Notes under the pieces: model-generated
What the model was told of the DNA's origin: nothing
The model's input: the letters and a program-made list of their open reading frames with translations, nothing else
Databases searched by the model: none
Shown: piece after piece, positions 8,808 to 17,296 of the stretch
How the letters are laid out: the number at the start of each line of letters is the position of its first letter
Position numbering within the stretch: the stretch's first letter is position 1
Program-made: the position numbers and the translations under genes
DNA from: Bacteroidota bacterium
GTDB taxonomy: Bacteria; Bacteroidota; JABWAT01
Length of the DNA: 64,000 nt
Direction: 5' to 3'
Assembly (NCBI GenBank): GCA_020161835.1
Contig: JAIUNL010000017.1
Location: 40,947-104,946, forward strand

Positions 8808-8815
8808 TAACTTTG
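8808..8815 (+). promoter_or_regulatory. Promoter -7 box (TAACTTTG) for the TlpA-like gene
   Basis: A perfect TAnnTTTG lies 21 bases before the ATG at 8837, and TTG at 8785-8787 is 20 bases upstream of it, the spacing expected for a Bacteroidota -33 element. This is the most complete promoter in the window. Confidence 0.6.
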
Positions 8816-8836
8816 CAGAAAAATACGGAGAAAAAA

Positions 8837-9418
8837 ATGCGAAAACACATCAATTATCTACTTATCCTTACCGGAATAGTTCTATTTGCATCATGCAAGA
8901 AAGAAACAGGTGATTTGCCTCAAACTGTTCCCGGTGAAAATAAGGTTAAAATGGAATATATTTCGGGTCTTGGTGCTCCTGATCTTTCGCCGGCAACAAA
9001 TCCAAAAATCGGCAAACCAGTTGAAATGAACTGGCAGTTTAAAAATATGATGGGTGATACCGTTTTATTATCAGATTACAAAGGAAAAGTAATTTTTCTG
9101 AATTTGTGGGCAACATGGTGTCCGCCATGCAAAGCAGAACTTCCTTCGGTTCAAAAACTAATGGAACTTGCTGATAAAGATGTCGTTTTTCTTCTGGTTT
9201 CAAATGAAACCCAGGAGGAAGTTAAATCCTTTTTTCAACCCCTAGATTTTTCAGTGCCGGCATTTACTGCAGAAGGTGAATATCCGGCAGATTTTGTAAC
9301 ACAAGGAATTCCGGCCACCTATATTATTGATAAAAAAGGGAATCTGGCTGCGTTTCACCTGGGAGCAGCACAATGGGATGATGCCTCGGTAGTGGATTTT
9401 CTGAATTCACTGAAATAA
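8837..9418 (+). CDS. TlpA-like thioredoxin-fold lipoprotein
   Basis: A 193-residue protein with a lipoprotein signal (FASC, Cys20) and a thioredoxin domain from about 65 to 193. The redox motif W-C-P-P-C is present (Cys95, Cys98), as is the cis-proline region GIPATYIID. Such proteins reduce disulfides in the periplasm, for example in cytochrome c maturation or oxidative stress defence; the client here is unknown. The ATG at 8837 has GGAG six bases upstream and follows a good promoter; the upstream TTG at 8813 falls inside the -7 box. The gene ends seven bases from the convergent phnD-like gene. Confidence 0.9.
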   Translation: MRKHINYLLILTGIVLFASCKKETGDLPQTVPGENKVKMEYISGLGAPDLSPATNPKIGKPVEMNWQFKNMMGDTVLLSDYKGKVIFLNLWATWCPPCKAELPSVQKLMELADKDVVFLLVSNETQEEVKSFFQPLDFSVPAFTAEGEYPADFVTQGIPATYIIDKKGNLAAFHLGAAQWDDASVVDFLNSLK

Positions 9419-9425
9419 AGGAACT

Positions 9426-10316
9426 TCAGCGAAAAGTTTGTCCCAGGACGTATTTTGCCGCTTCACGAACCGTTTCATACATTTCTGGCTGAACAGGTGC
9501 AAGTGCATCTGTTCGGTTGAGTTTTTTAATCAATCTCTTCCCTGTTGATGTCACAGAAAAGGCAAGAATGGCCTTTTTCAATTTCTCTGCATCGGCTTGT
9601 CTTCTTGAATAAACATGAGTTGACATCGAAATTACATCACCGGGAATTGGTTTTGTATAAAGAATGGGTCTGATTTTAGCAATTTGTTCTTTATCCTTCA
9701 CAAACTGATGCCAGGCATTATCCGTATTTATTGTATCATTGGCAAAACTTGCTGCAGCATCAACATCACCATCCAGAACCGCCTTAACTGCTCTGTCATG
9801 CCCACCCACGTATTTAATTTCTCTGAAAAATGTTGCCGGATTGATACCTTTTTTCCGAAGTTCATATTCCGGGAAGATCCGGCCGGCGGTACTTGTCGGA
9901 TCAGTCCACCCGATACGCTTCCCGTTTAAATCTTCAACACTTCTGATACCTGAATCTGTACGGGTAAAAATAGCTGAATAAAAGAATGGTTTCCCTTGTC
10001 TCACTGATGTAAGCAAAGGAGTTTGTTTAATTTCAGCCTCTGCTTCGACAAAACTCATGGGTGCCAGCCAGGCAATATCAACATGGCGGGTACGAATAGC
10101 CTCAATCAGCGAAGAGTAATCAGGAGCAACAAACGACCTGATTTCTATTCCTGTTTGTTTGGTTAGTTCAGTACAAAGACTATCAGCCACAATTTCCACT
10201 TCTTCGATTTCACTTGCAGGAATAAAACCGAAAGTAAAAGGCTCAGTTTTCCTGAATTCACAGGAAAGAAAAAAACTGGTAGCAAGAAAAATCAAACAAA
10301 AGTTTATGAGTTTCAT
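9426..10316 (-). CDS. PhnD-family phosphate/phosphonate-type binding lipoprotein
   Basis: A 296-residue periplasmic binding protein with a lipobox (Cys19 in FFLSC). Family features are FGFIPASE at the start of the mature part, DIAWLAPMSF, GKRIGWTDPTSTAGR and a hinge region with VKAVLDGDVDAA. Family members bind phosphonate, phosphite or other oxyanions and small ligands. No ABC permease or ATPase lies next to it. It follows the chemoreceptor-like gene with no gap (10317/10316), which suggests a sensory subunit rather than an uptake component. The ligand is not predictable from what I see. Confidence 0.88.
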   Translation of the reverse strand: MKLINFCLIFLATSFFLSCEFRKTEPFTFGFIPASEIEEVEIVADSLCTELTKQTGIEIRSFVAPDYSSLIEAIRTRHVDIAWLAPMSFVEAEAEIKQTPLLTSVRQGKPFFYSAIFTRTDSGIRSVEDLNGKRIGWTDPTSTAGRIFPEYELRKKGINPATFFREIKYVGGHDRAVKAVLDGDVDAAASFANDTINTDNAWHQFVKDKEQIAKIRPILYTKPIPGDVISMSTHVYSRRQADAEKLKKAILAFSVTSTGKRLIKKLNRTDALAPVQPEMYETVREAAKYVLGQTFR

Positions 10317-11894
10317 TTATAACTCCGTAATCAAATCAGCAAGGTTTTGCCCGTTTTCCTTTAATTCGGCTGTTTTCGCAGTTAGACGGTCAAGGTTTTT
10401 ACTTAAATCACCCGACTCCATTCTCATTTGATTCATTGAATGGGCAATTTGTGAAAGTGCTGACAACTGCTCTGTAGCTGATTTGGTAATCGTGTTAACC
10501 GATTTCATCGTAACGCCATATTGTTCTTCGAGCAGATGAATTACGTCACTGATCTCATGAAGTCGCTTGGTTCCATCCAAGACAAGCTGATTGACTGATT
10601 TAAACATGTGACCTGATTCCCGGCTTTTTTCAACAATATCAATGAGCTGACTTTTTATTTTTTTAAGTGTGGTTTCAACGTTTACTGCCAGATCTCTAAC
10701 TTCAGTAGCCACCACCATAAACCGTTGAGTTTGTTTTTTGTCGCCAACAGCTTCAAGCTGTGCATTAAAACTAATCAGCTTGAGATTATCATTGATCTGA
10801 CTCACCACATCAGTAATTCGGGTAATGGCTTCAATTTCCTCAATATTTTTGTTCAGCATTTCTCTGAAGAGCAATGTATTGGCTTCAATTTTATCCATTC
10901 TTTCAACAAGATCGTTAACTGACCGGCTTGCTTCAGCAATTTTGGCTTTGTTTTGCTTTGATTGGGTGGTCAGGGTTTTTGCCAGATCAGTAATGTGCTC
11001 AGATGATCTAGCAATTTGAGTTGAAGAAACACTTACATCAGAAATATTGTGAGTCAATTCGTTAAATGACCGGCTTTGAAGATCGATAAAAACACCTAAA
11101 TGTTTCGATTGATCAATCAATTCATTTCCGGCAGATTCAATTTTTTCAGAAAGGCGGGATTGAGTTTCAAAAGCGGATAAAAGTTCAGAAGAAAGTCCTC
11201 TGACCTGATTAAACCGTGAGGTTTTCAATTCTGTAAAAAGCTGCACTTTAGCAACCGCATCTGATGAAACTGCACGATTCAGTTGCCCAATTTGTGAAAC
11301 CAGTGCACCGGTGGTGTATCTGTAAGAGAAAACCACAACCAGGCTAACCAGAAGAAAAAAGACACCCGATGATAGGGAAAAAAGCAAAACATAATGATCA
11401 TAATCACCCAGTTCCTGACTCAAAATCAGTTCAATTCTCTTGCCTTCCTTTTGACTCAGAACTGACTTCACAAGCAGGATTGTAGTTCCCTTTTGCGTTT
11501 TCGTTTTTTCCCAGGTAATTGAGTCACCATCGACAAAAATCGGATCATGAAAGTTGACGTTTTGCGGCAATCCTTTCATTTCTGATAGAGGTGAACGAAT
11601 GCGAAGAAATTTTTCTCCGTTAAAAAATCCGTAAAAAGAAATCGGGAATTTGATGACGTAGGAGTTGAAGGCTTTTCGGGTGGAAATGGGAATATAAGCA
11701 AGATCTTTCGAGGTTGCTGCATTCTGATAAACGGGGTCGTTTCTGAGCATGAATGATGCCCAGTTACTTATCCGGCCAAGATGAACAACTGCCTGACTGA
11801 TGTAATTATCTGAGAAAACCCAAACTGAAAGTAACCAAATAAAAACCGGAATGGACGTAAATCCGATCCAACGTCCCCATCGTTCCTTTTTCAT
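10317..11894 (-). CDS. Chemoreceptor-like membrane signalling protein with degenerate tip
   Basis: A 525-residue protein with membrane helices near residues 11-29 and 168-192, an extracytoplasmic region of about 140 residues between them, and a long cytoplasmic coiled coil. The segment with SFNAQLEAVGD and MVVATEVRDLA aligns with the hairpin tip of methyl-accepting chemotaxis proteins, but the usual glycine-rich E-A-A-R-A-G-E run is replaced, so normal CheA/CheW contact is doubtful. No HAMP domain is clear. It begins 14 bases after metF and directly precedes the PhnD-like gene. I infer that the PhnD-like protein supplies its ligand signal. Confidence 0.82.
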   Translation of the reverse strand: MKKERWGRWIGFTSIPVFIWLLSVWVFSDNYISQAVVHLGRISNWASFMLRNDPVYQNAATSKDLAYIPISTRKAFNSYVIKFPISFYGFFNGEKFLRIRSPLSEMKGLPQNVNFHDPIFVDGDSITWEKTKTQKGTTILLVKSVLSQKEGKRIELILSQELGDYDHYVLLFSLSSGVFFLLVSLVVVFSYRYTTGALVSQIGQLNRAVSSDAVAKVQLFTELKTSRFNQVRGLSSELLSAFETQSRLSEKIESAGNELIDQSKHLGVFIDLQSRSFNELTHNISDVSVSSTQIARSSEHITDLAKTLTTQSKQNKAKIAEASRSVNDLVERMDKIEANTLLFREMLNKNIEEIEAITRITDVVSQINDNLKLISFNAQLEAVGDKKQTQRFMVVATEVRDLAVNVETTLKKIKSQLIDIVEKSRESGHMFKSVNQLVLDGTKRLHEISDVIHLLEEQYGVTMKSVNTITKSATEQLSALSQIAHSMNQMRMESGDLSKNLDRLTAKTAELKENGQNLADLITEL

Positions 11895-11908
11895 TTCAGT
11901 AATCCATT

Positions 11909-12766
11909 TTAAAGATTTTCGAAAATAATCCGGGTTGCAGCAGATTTATTCAATGTGTAGAAATGAAGGCCGGGAGCACCCTGTTCAATCAGTTCACGGC
12001 ACTGTTTCATGGCATATTCTAACCCCAGCAGGGTAACTTCTGTTGCATCAGTTTCAACTTCAGTAAGAGATTCGACCAAATGATCAGGAATTTTAGCTCC
12101 GCCCATTTCAGAGAATTTTTTTATTTGTCCATAATTGGTGATAGGCATAATCCCCGGAATTATTCTGCAAAAAATACCGGTTTTTGCTGCATCATCTACA
12201 AACCGGAAGTAATCATTATTGTTAAAAAACAATTGGGTAATGACAAAATCGGCACCTTCATCAACTTTTCGTTTCAGGTTTTCAAGATCTTTCTGTCTGC
12301 TTTCTGCCTGGGGATGAACTTCGGGGTAACCGGCAACACCAATGCAAAAATGTCCGCCAATGCGAATGTGTTTCACCAGGTCGGAGGCATATTGATATGA
12401 ATTGGGGGAAGGTTTCCAGTCAGGCTGTCCTTTTGGCGGATCACCACGCAAAGCAAGAATATTGTCAATACCTCTTCTTTTCAGTTCATCAAGAGAAGGC
12501 TGAAGTTCATCAATTGAGTGACCAACACAAGTAAAGTGAGCCATCACTTCCAGCCCAATTTGATTCTTTATCGTATCAACAATTTCGAAAGATTTTTCCC
12601 GGGTAGAGCCACCGGCACCGTAGGTTACCGAAACAAAATCCGGGTTTAAGGGCTTTAGCTTTTTTAACGTGTTGAAAAGGGTTTGATTTCCGGCATCCGT
12701 TTTCGGCGGAAAAAATTCAAAGGAAAATGTTTTTCCTTTTTTCTGAAGAATATCTGAAATTCTCAC
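11909..12766 (-). CDS. metF: Methylenetetrahydrofolate reductase
   Basis: A 285-residue TIM-barrel flavoenzyme that reduces 5,10-methylenetetrahydrofolate to 5-methyltetrahydrofolate for methionine synthesis. Signatures are FSFEFFPPKT at the start, VSVTYGAGGSTR, ALRGDPP near 103 and ITQLFFNN near 184. The length is that of bacterial MetF without the eukaryotic regulatory domain. The start codon is GTG with GGA upstream. It heads a tight same-strand cluster with the chemoreceptor-like and PhnD-like genes; that link looks positional rather than metabolic. No S-adenosylmethionine riboswitch is visible upstream. Confidence 0.95.
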   Translation of the reverse strand: MRISDILQKKGKTFSFEFFPPKTDAGNQTLFNTLKKLKPLNPDFVSVTYGAGGSTREKSFEIVDTIKNQIGLEVMAHFTCVGHSIDELQPSLDELKRRGIDNILALRGDPPKGQPDWKPSPNSYQYASDLVKHIRIGGHFCIGVAGYPEVHPQAESRQKDLENLKRKVDEGADFVITQLFFNNNDYFRFVDDAAKTGIFCRIIPGIMPITNYGQIKKFSEMGGAKIPDHLVESLTEVETDATEVTLLGLEYAMKQCRELIEQGAPGLHFYTLNKSAATRIIFENL

Positions 12767-12938
12767 GTTTATCCGTTCAAGAGTTTAATATATATAACTG
12801 TGCAGAAGTGACTCTGATTTGATAAGTAAGGAAAATGGTGAACAAAATTAAGAAATTCAACATAATTGAGAGTTTGACTATTATTCCTGACAAATCATAA
12901 CTATAATTTATTAATTCATGGTTTAATTAGTTTCGAAT

Positions 12939-12946
12939 TAAATTTG
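12939..12946 (+). promoter_or_regulatory. Possible -7 box (TAAATTTG) for serA
   Basis: A full TAnnTTTG match 79 bases before the serA ATG, without a clear -33 TTG. The 259-base divergent gap 12767-13025 shows no other feature I can support. Confidence 0.3.
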
Positions 12947-13025
12947 AATCAGGTCTTTATTAAAACACCTGCCTGTCGTAAATTGTCTTCCGACCAGGAC
13001 CAAACCAAACCAGGAGATCTGACCC

Positions 13026-14231
13026 ATGCGAGTTTTAGTAGCAGACAAATTTGAACAATCCGGGCTAGACGGATTAAAAAGTATCGGCTGTACAGTAATC
13101 TATGATCCTGATGTTAAAGATGATTCTTTAACCGAGTCCATTTCAAAAAACTCACCTGATATTCTGGTTGTTCGTTCAACCAAAGTGACAGAAGCCATGA
13201 TGCCGGCAGGGTCTCTTAAACTGATTGTAAGAGCAGGTGCCGGTTTCAATACTATTGATGTGGCAGCAGCATCTCGAAAAGGAATTTATGTTTCAAACTG
13301 CCCCGGTAAAAACTCAATTGCAGTGGCAGAATTGGCTTTTGGACTGATTTTATCGCTTGACCGCCGGATTCCCGACAATGTTGCAGACCTCCGAAATGGA
13401 AAGTGGAATAAAAAAGAATATTCAAAGGCTAAAGGACTTTACGGAAAAACGATAGGCCTTGTCGGACTCGGAAATATAGGGAAGGAAATGGTCACCAGGG
13501 CCAAATCATTCGGGATGAATGTCATGGTCTGGAGCAGGAGTTTAACTCAGGAAAAAGCCGAAGAACTTGATGTGATTTTTGCTCCGACTTTAGGTGAACT
13601 AGCCAAACATTCAGATATCGTTTCCCTTCATCTTGCGCTTTCAAAAGATACAAGAGGATTGATTGGTAAATCGTTTTTTGACGGAATGAAAAAGGGTGCC
13701 AGTTTTATCAATACCTCACGGGGTGAAGTTGTTGATCAGAATGCCCTGCTTCAGGCAATCACAGAAAAAGGATTAAAAGCGGGGTTGGATGTTTTTGCTG
13801 CAGAGCCGGAAGGTGGTGTGGCAGAATTCACAGATCCGATCGGTAAGGAAATCAATGTTTACGGAACTCACCACATTGGTGCATCAACCGATCAGGCTCA
13901 GGAAGCTATTGCAGCAGAAACAGTGAGAATTGTTAAAGAATTCCGTGAAACCGGCCACGTTCCGAATGTGGTTAACCTTTCAGTTAAATCACCGGCAACC
14001 TACCGGCTGATCGTAAGACACCTGAATAAACCAGGAGTTCTTGCCTCAGTTCTTGATGGTATTAAAGCAGAAAATATTAACGTTCTCGAAATGGAAAACA
14101 TTGTTTTTGCTGATGCAGAAGCTGCAGTTGCCAGAATTAACCTGCAGGATGAACCCCATGCCGGAACAGTTGAAAAAGTTAAATCAATGAATCCGAATAT
14201 CATCGCCATTGATTTGGTAAAATTGGGATAA
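13026..14231 (+). CDS. serA: D-3-phosphoglycerate dehydrogenase
   Basis: A 401-residue NAD-dependent 2-hydroxyacid dehydrogenase that makes 3-phosphohydroxypyruvate, the first step of serine synthesis. The Rossmann motif GLVGLGNIGK is near residue 145, VRAGAGFNTID near 75, and the catalytic Arg and Glu lie in SLHLALS and ..NTSRGEVVD. The catalytic His is probably in THHIGAST. A C-terminal ACT domain (about 325-400) suggests control by serine or another amino acid. AGGAG lies nine bases before the ATG. Serine and the neighbouring MetF both feed one-carbon metabolism. Confidence 0.93.
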   Translation: MRVLVADKFEQSGLDGLKSIGCTVIYDPDVKDDSLTESISKNSPDILVVRSTKVTEAMMPAGSLKLIVRAGAGFNTIDVAAASRKGIYVSNCPGKNSIAVAELAFGLILSLDRRIPDNVADLRNGKWNKKEYSKAKGLYGKTIGLVGLGNIGKEMVTRAKSFGMNVMVWSRSLTQEKAEELDVIFAPTLGELAKHSDIVSLHLALSKDTRGLIGKSFFDGMKKGASFINTSRGEVVDQNALLQAITEKGLKAGLDVFAAEPEGGVAEFTDPIGKEINVYGTHHIGASTDQAQEAIAAETVRIVKEFRETGHVPNVVNLSVKSPATYRLIVRHLNKPGVLASVLDGIKAENINVLEMENIVFADAEAAVARINLQDEPHAGTVEKVKSMNPNIIAIDLVKLG

Positions 14232-14247
14232 GTTTTTTTAGTTTGGC

Positions 14248-14307
14248 CATTGAGCACCCTTTTACTTGGTCCCTGAGCGGAGTCGAAGGGCCGCTCAATG
14301 ACCAAGT
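14248..14307. repeat. Dispersed REP-like element with inverted arms
   Basis: CATTGAGC (14248-14255) pairs with GCTCAATG (14293-14300) around a core at 14266-14290. The 25-base core is found again, inverted and base for base, inside the coding region at 55749-55773. It lies between convergent serA and the ABC permease gene and could also work as a bidirectional terminator. Confidence 0.7.
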
Positions 14308-14318
14308 CGAAATGCCCA

Positions 14319-14339
14319 CTTTGTCCCATGTCCCAAGTC
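14319..14339. repeat. Three heptads ending in GTC
   Basis: CTTTGTC, CCATGTC and CCAAGTC follow one another 29 bases before the stop codon of the permease gene. It is a short member of the heptad array family. Confidence 0.5.
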
Positions 14340-14368
14340 ACTGGTTTTTTACCTTCAGCAAAACCCAA

Positions 14369-15457
14369 TCAATGCCACTTGAACAGTTTTAATCCTGCCG
14401 AAAATGTAATCAGACCTATTGTCAGTAATATTCCCACCGGCAGCAAAGTATCACCAAAACCGGCACCTTCAATAAAAATTGCCCTGGTCGCATCGGCTAA
14501 TAAGGTTAAAGGCAGAAATTGAATGATTGAAACCACTGTTTCCGGGAAATTATGGTAACTGAAGAAAATGCCGGAAAGAACCATCATCGGCATTGATATG
14601 GCATTAATGAAACCAATTCCAATATTGGTTTTTTCGACTCTTGCGGCCACTAAAAGTGAAATACCGGTAAAAGCAAAGGCTCCGGTTAAGAATAGTAAAA
14701 TCACGCCCATCAAACTTCCCTGCGGATAAATCCCAAAAAAGAAATAGGCAAAAGTGAGTAAAATTCCAGCCTCAATAAATGCCAATAATAATCTTGCAAC
14801 CATTAGCGACAAGATAAATTCGTATCGTTTCATGGGTGTTGCAAGCATTCGTCTGAGCAATTTCTTCATTCTGAATTCAATCAGGGAAAACCCGATTCCC
14901 CACAGAAACGAATTCATCATGCCAAACACAAGTAAACCCGGAATCAGGAAATCAATATACCTCGTCCCGGGCAGAGTTAAGGGTTGAATCGTGGTTCCCT
15001 TTTCTTCTGCTGAAAGTTGGCCAGGTTCTGATTGGATCATAAAATAGGCAAGTTGAGCTGAAGCGTTTGCTTTGTCAAAATGAAAAGAAACCGTTGAATC
15101 AGATGTTCTGGAAAGGTAAAGGGGAATAATTCCCCGTTTTAAAAAGACAATGGCTGAATCTTCAGTTATCTGTTTCAGATGCAGGATCATTTGTCCTGAA
15201 GCTGCAGATCCAACTTTAAATTCAATTTGTCCGTGATCATCTTTTGCTCCCGACTTAACCAATTCAGAAAAACTGCCGGTTTTTGGCAGGCTTCCAACAA
15301 ACCCTATCGTTTGGTGGATTTCGGTTTTTTCAGAAAAAGCAGCGCCCAATGTTGCAGCAATTGCAACCGGAAAAACGACCGACCAAAATAAGATGGCAGG
15401 TTCACGGTAAAATTCACGAAACTGAACCAATACAAGTTTCCAGAAAGATGCAGACAT
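14369..15457 (-). CDS. ABC-2 type transporter permease
   Basis: A 362-residue membrane protein of the ABC-2 family: one N-terminal helix (about 17-40), a large extracytoplasmic loop (about 45-170) and a five-helix C-terminal block (about 172-362). The short AMPMMVLSGIFFS stretch is typical of the family. It should form a homodimer with the ATPase encoded just upstream and export a drug, lipid or polysaccharide. The start overlaps the ATPase stop by one base, with a strong GAGGAGG Shine-Dalgarno inside the ATPase gene. The substrate is unknown. Confidence 0.88.
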   Translation of the reverse strand: MSASFWKLVLVQFREFYREPAILFWSVVFPVAIAATLGAAFSEKTEIHQTIGFVGSLPKTGSFSELVKSGAKDDHGQIEFKVGSAASGQMILHLKQITEDSAIVFLKRGIIPLYLSRTSDSTVSFHFDKANASAQLAYFMIQSEPGQLSAEEKGTTIQPLTLPGTRYIDFLIPGLLVFGMMNSFLWGIGFSLIEFRMKKLLRRMLATPMKRYEFILSLMVARLLLAFIEAGILLTFAYFFFGIYPQGSLMGVILLFLTGAFAFTGISLLVAARVEKTNIGIGFINAISMPMMVLSGIFFSYHNFPETVVSIIQFLPLTLLADATRAIFIEGAGFGDTLLPVGILLTIGLITFSAGLKLFKWH

Positions 15458-16413
15458 CAGGCCTCCTCAGACAGATGCTGACCTGTCATTTCAATAAATA
15501 AATCATCAAGTGTACGCCGGGTACATTTCAGTGACCGGATTGAATTATCTGTTGCAGTAATTTTAGACAAAAGTAATTGAACCGCAGCCGGTGTATCAGT
15601 TACAGTAAAAGTGTGAACAAGTCTATTTTCGAGCGTATGATAGGTCATAAAAACCGGATTTCCGGCGAGTTCTCCCAGATCAACAGGCTGATGGGTTTGT
15701 ATTTCAATTTGCTCACCACCGCCACTTGCACTCAATAATTCTTCCAATGTTCCCTGAGTAAGAATTTCACCTTTATTCATCATTACAATCCGGTCACAAA
15801 GGTATTCGGCCTCTTCCATGTAATGTGTGGTGAGAATCAGCGTTGTTCCGGTTTCCTTCAGTTTCATCATAATATCCCAAAGATCACGCCTTGCTGAAGG
15901 ATCAAGACCTGTCGTGGGTTCATCAAGTAAAAGCAATTCAGGATAGTTAAGAAGAGCCACGCCAATTGCAAGTCTCTGGCGTTGTCCGCCCGAAAGATTG
16001 GCAGTGTAACTATTTCGTTTTTCTTCGAGCCGAATAAGGGTAAGAATCTCCTCACACCGATCCCTTTTTATTCCGAAAAAAGAAGCAAAAAGATCGAGGG
16101 TTTCCCAAACGGTAATTTTGTCGATGAAATGGGTTTCCTGCAAAGAAAGACCAATTCTTTGTCTGAGGGGCTGTTCATTTCCCTTCCAGGTTTTACCAAA
16201 AAGAAGGATCTCACCCGAATCCGGTTTTTGAATGCCTTCAATCATTTCTACCAAAGTGGTTTTCCCAGCACCATTCGGACCTAAAAGAGCAACAAATTCA
16301 CCCTTTTTGATTTGAAGGGACAGATCTTTGACTGCAACAAGTTCTTTGAAAGTTTTCCTGACATGCCGGGCGTCAATGACTGGATTTTCAATTTGAGGTT
16401 GTGTTATCATCAT
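15457..16413 (-). CDS. ABC transporter ATP-binding protein (export type)
   Basis: A 318-residue nucleotide-binding subunit. Walker A is GPNGAGKTT, the signature LSGGQRQRLAIG, Walker B LLLLDEPTTGLDP, and the H-loop LTTHYMEEAE. A C-terminal extension of about 80 residues resembles that of DrrA/CcmA-like drug exporters. It is coupled with the ABC-2 permease by a one-base overlap, so the pair forms one exporter operon. Two ATG codons open the gene (16413 and 16410). Confidence 0.92.
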   Translation of the reverse strand: MMITQPQIENPVIDARHVRKTFKELVAVKDLSLQIKKGEFVALLGPNGAGKTTLVEMIEGIQKPDSGEILLFGKTWKGNEQPLRQRIGLSLQETHFIDKITVWETLDLFASFFGIKRDRCEEILTLIRLEEKRNSYTANLSGGQRQRLAIGVALLNYPELLLLDEPTTGLDPSARRDLWDIMMKLKETGTTLILTTHYMEEAEYLCDRIVMMNKGEILTQGTLEELLSASGGGEQIEIQTHQPVDLGELAGNPVFMTYHTLENRLVHTFTVTDTPAAVQLLLSKITATDNSIRSLKCTRRTLDDLFIEMTGQHLSEEA

Positions 16414-16490
16414 AAGTGACCATTAAAATAGTACGGTGGGTAGTTCTACTGAACAACAGAAGTGTTCTTATAATTTCGGACAGATAAAAA

Positions 16491-16522
16491 AAATCCAGAA
16501 CCTGTTTAAAAGCTCTGGATTT
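16491..16522 (-). terminator. Terminator after the secreted unknown gene
   Basis: AAATCCAGA (16491-16499) pairs with TCTGGATTT (16514-16522). On the minus strand the hairpin is followed by a run of T, 42 bases past the stop codon at 16564. Confidence 0.75.
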
Positions 16523-16563
16523 AACTGTGTTTTTAAGAACGAACTGAAAATTTTGAATCTGAA

Positions 16564-17190
16564 TTATTCGGCAAGAGTTGCTTTTATCTTTTTAAAATCA
16601 ATTGCCTGGGCGTAAGCAGTTACAATTGTTTTATCTTTTACATCAGAACCAGAAATGGTAACAACTACATTATTACCCACCACAAGAGTAATTTCATGGG
16701 AGTTATTCTCAGGTTCAAACTTTTCAAATCCCTTTTCTCCACCAATTTTGACTGATTTTCCCATACTTCCGGCCATCATCGGGTTATTGATCATCATCGC
16801 CATGGTTGCCATCATCGGCGAATTTACAACGATCGAAATTTTCACTGTTGAAGTAGTATTCAGATCCTCTTCACTTTTGGAAGTAGAAATCGTGTAGGTT
16901 TTTTCAGCCCCGGTTCCACCTCCAAGCATTGCCAGACCCGCTTGATTCATTGCATTTGAGGATTCTTCCGTCCAATCCTTCAGGGGTGCAGGAAGTGCCT
17001 TGCCAAGTTCCTCTGCGATTTTATTATTAATTTCTACAATGGCGGTTTGCAATGCAGTACTTGCTGCAGACCATTTCTGTGATTTAACTGCATCCAAAGC
17101 TTCTTTGATTGCAGTTTCTGCTTCTGTTTGTGCAAAAACTGAAGTATTGGCAATTATGAATCCGGCGAAAAGAAAAACAATTTTTTTCAT
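16564..17190 (-). CDS. Secreted protein of unknown function, methionine-rich segment
   Basis: I do not recognise this 208-residue protein. A signal peptide (about 1-20, ending VFAQ) directs it to the periplasm or beyond. The N-terminal third is helical and Ala-rich (QKWSAASTALQTA), and a Met-rich stretch lies at about 128-147. The C-terminal part looks like beta strands (ITLVVGNNVVVTISG). No cysteine or catalytic motif stands out. It is a single gene with its own -7 box at 17216-17223 and its own terminator. Metal binding by the Met-rich stretch is possible but unsupported. Confidence 0.75.
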   Translation of the reverse strand: MKKIVFLFAGFIIANTSVFAQTEAETAIKEALDAVKSQKWSAASTALQTAIVEINNKIAEELGKALPAPLKDWTEESSNAMNQAGLAMLGGGTGAEKTYTISTSKSEEDLNTTSTVKISIVVNSPMMATMAMMINNPMMAGSMGKSVKIGGEKGFEKFEPENNSHEITLVVGNNVVVTISGSDVKDKTIVTAYAQAIDFKKIKATLAE

Positions 17191-17215
17191 TGATTGACCT
17201 TTTTTGGTTAAAAAT

Positions 17216-17223
17216 CAAAACTA
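17216..17223 (-). promoter_or_regulatory. -7 box (TAGTTTTG) for the secreted unknown gene
   Basis: A full TAnnTTTG match on the minus strand 26 bases before the ATG at 17190. Confidence 0.45.
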
Positions 17224-17296
17224 CATCGTTTGAAAAACCAAATCAACAAGTAAAGACAAAGAAGTCTCATTCTCGTGATTCAGCCAACACCCAATT

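Noticed and set aside
12767..13025. A riboswitch or T-box for metF or serA
   Set aside because: The 259-base gap shows neither the conserved core of SAM, cobalamin or glycine riboswitches nor a T-box sequence.
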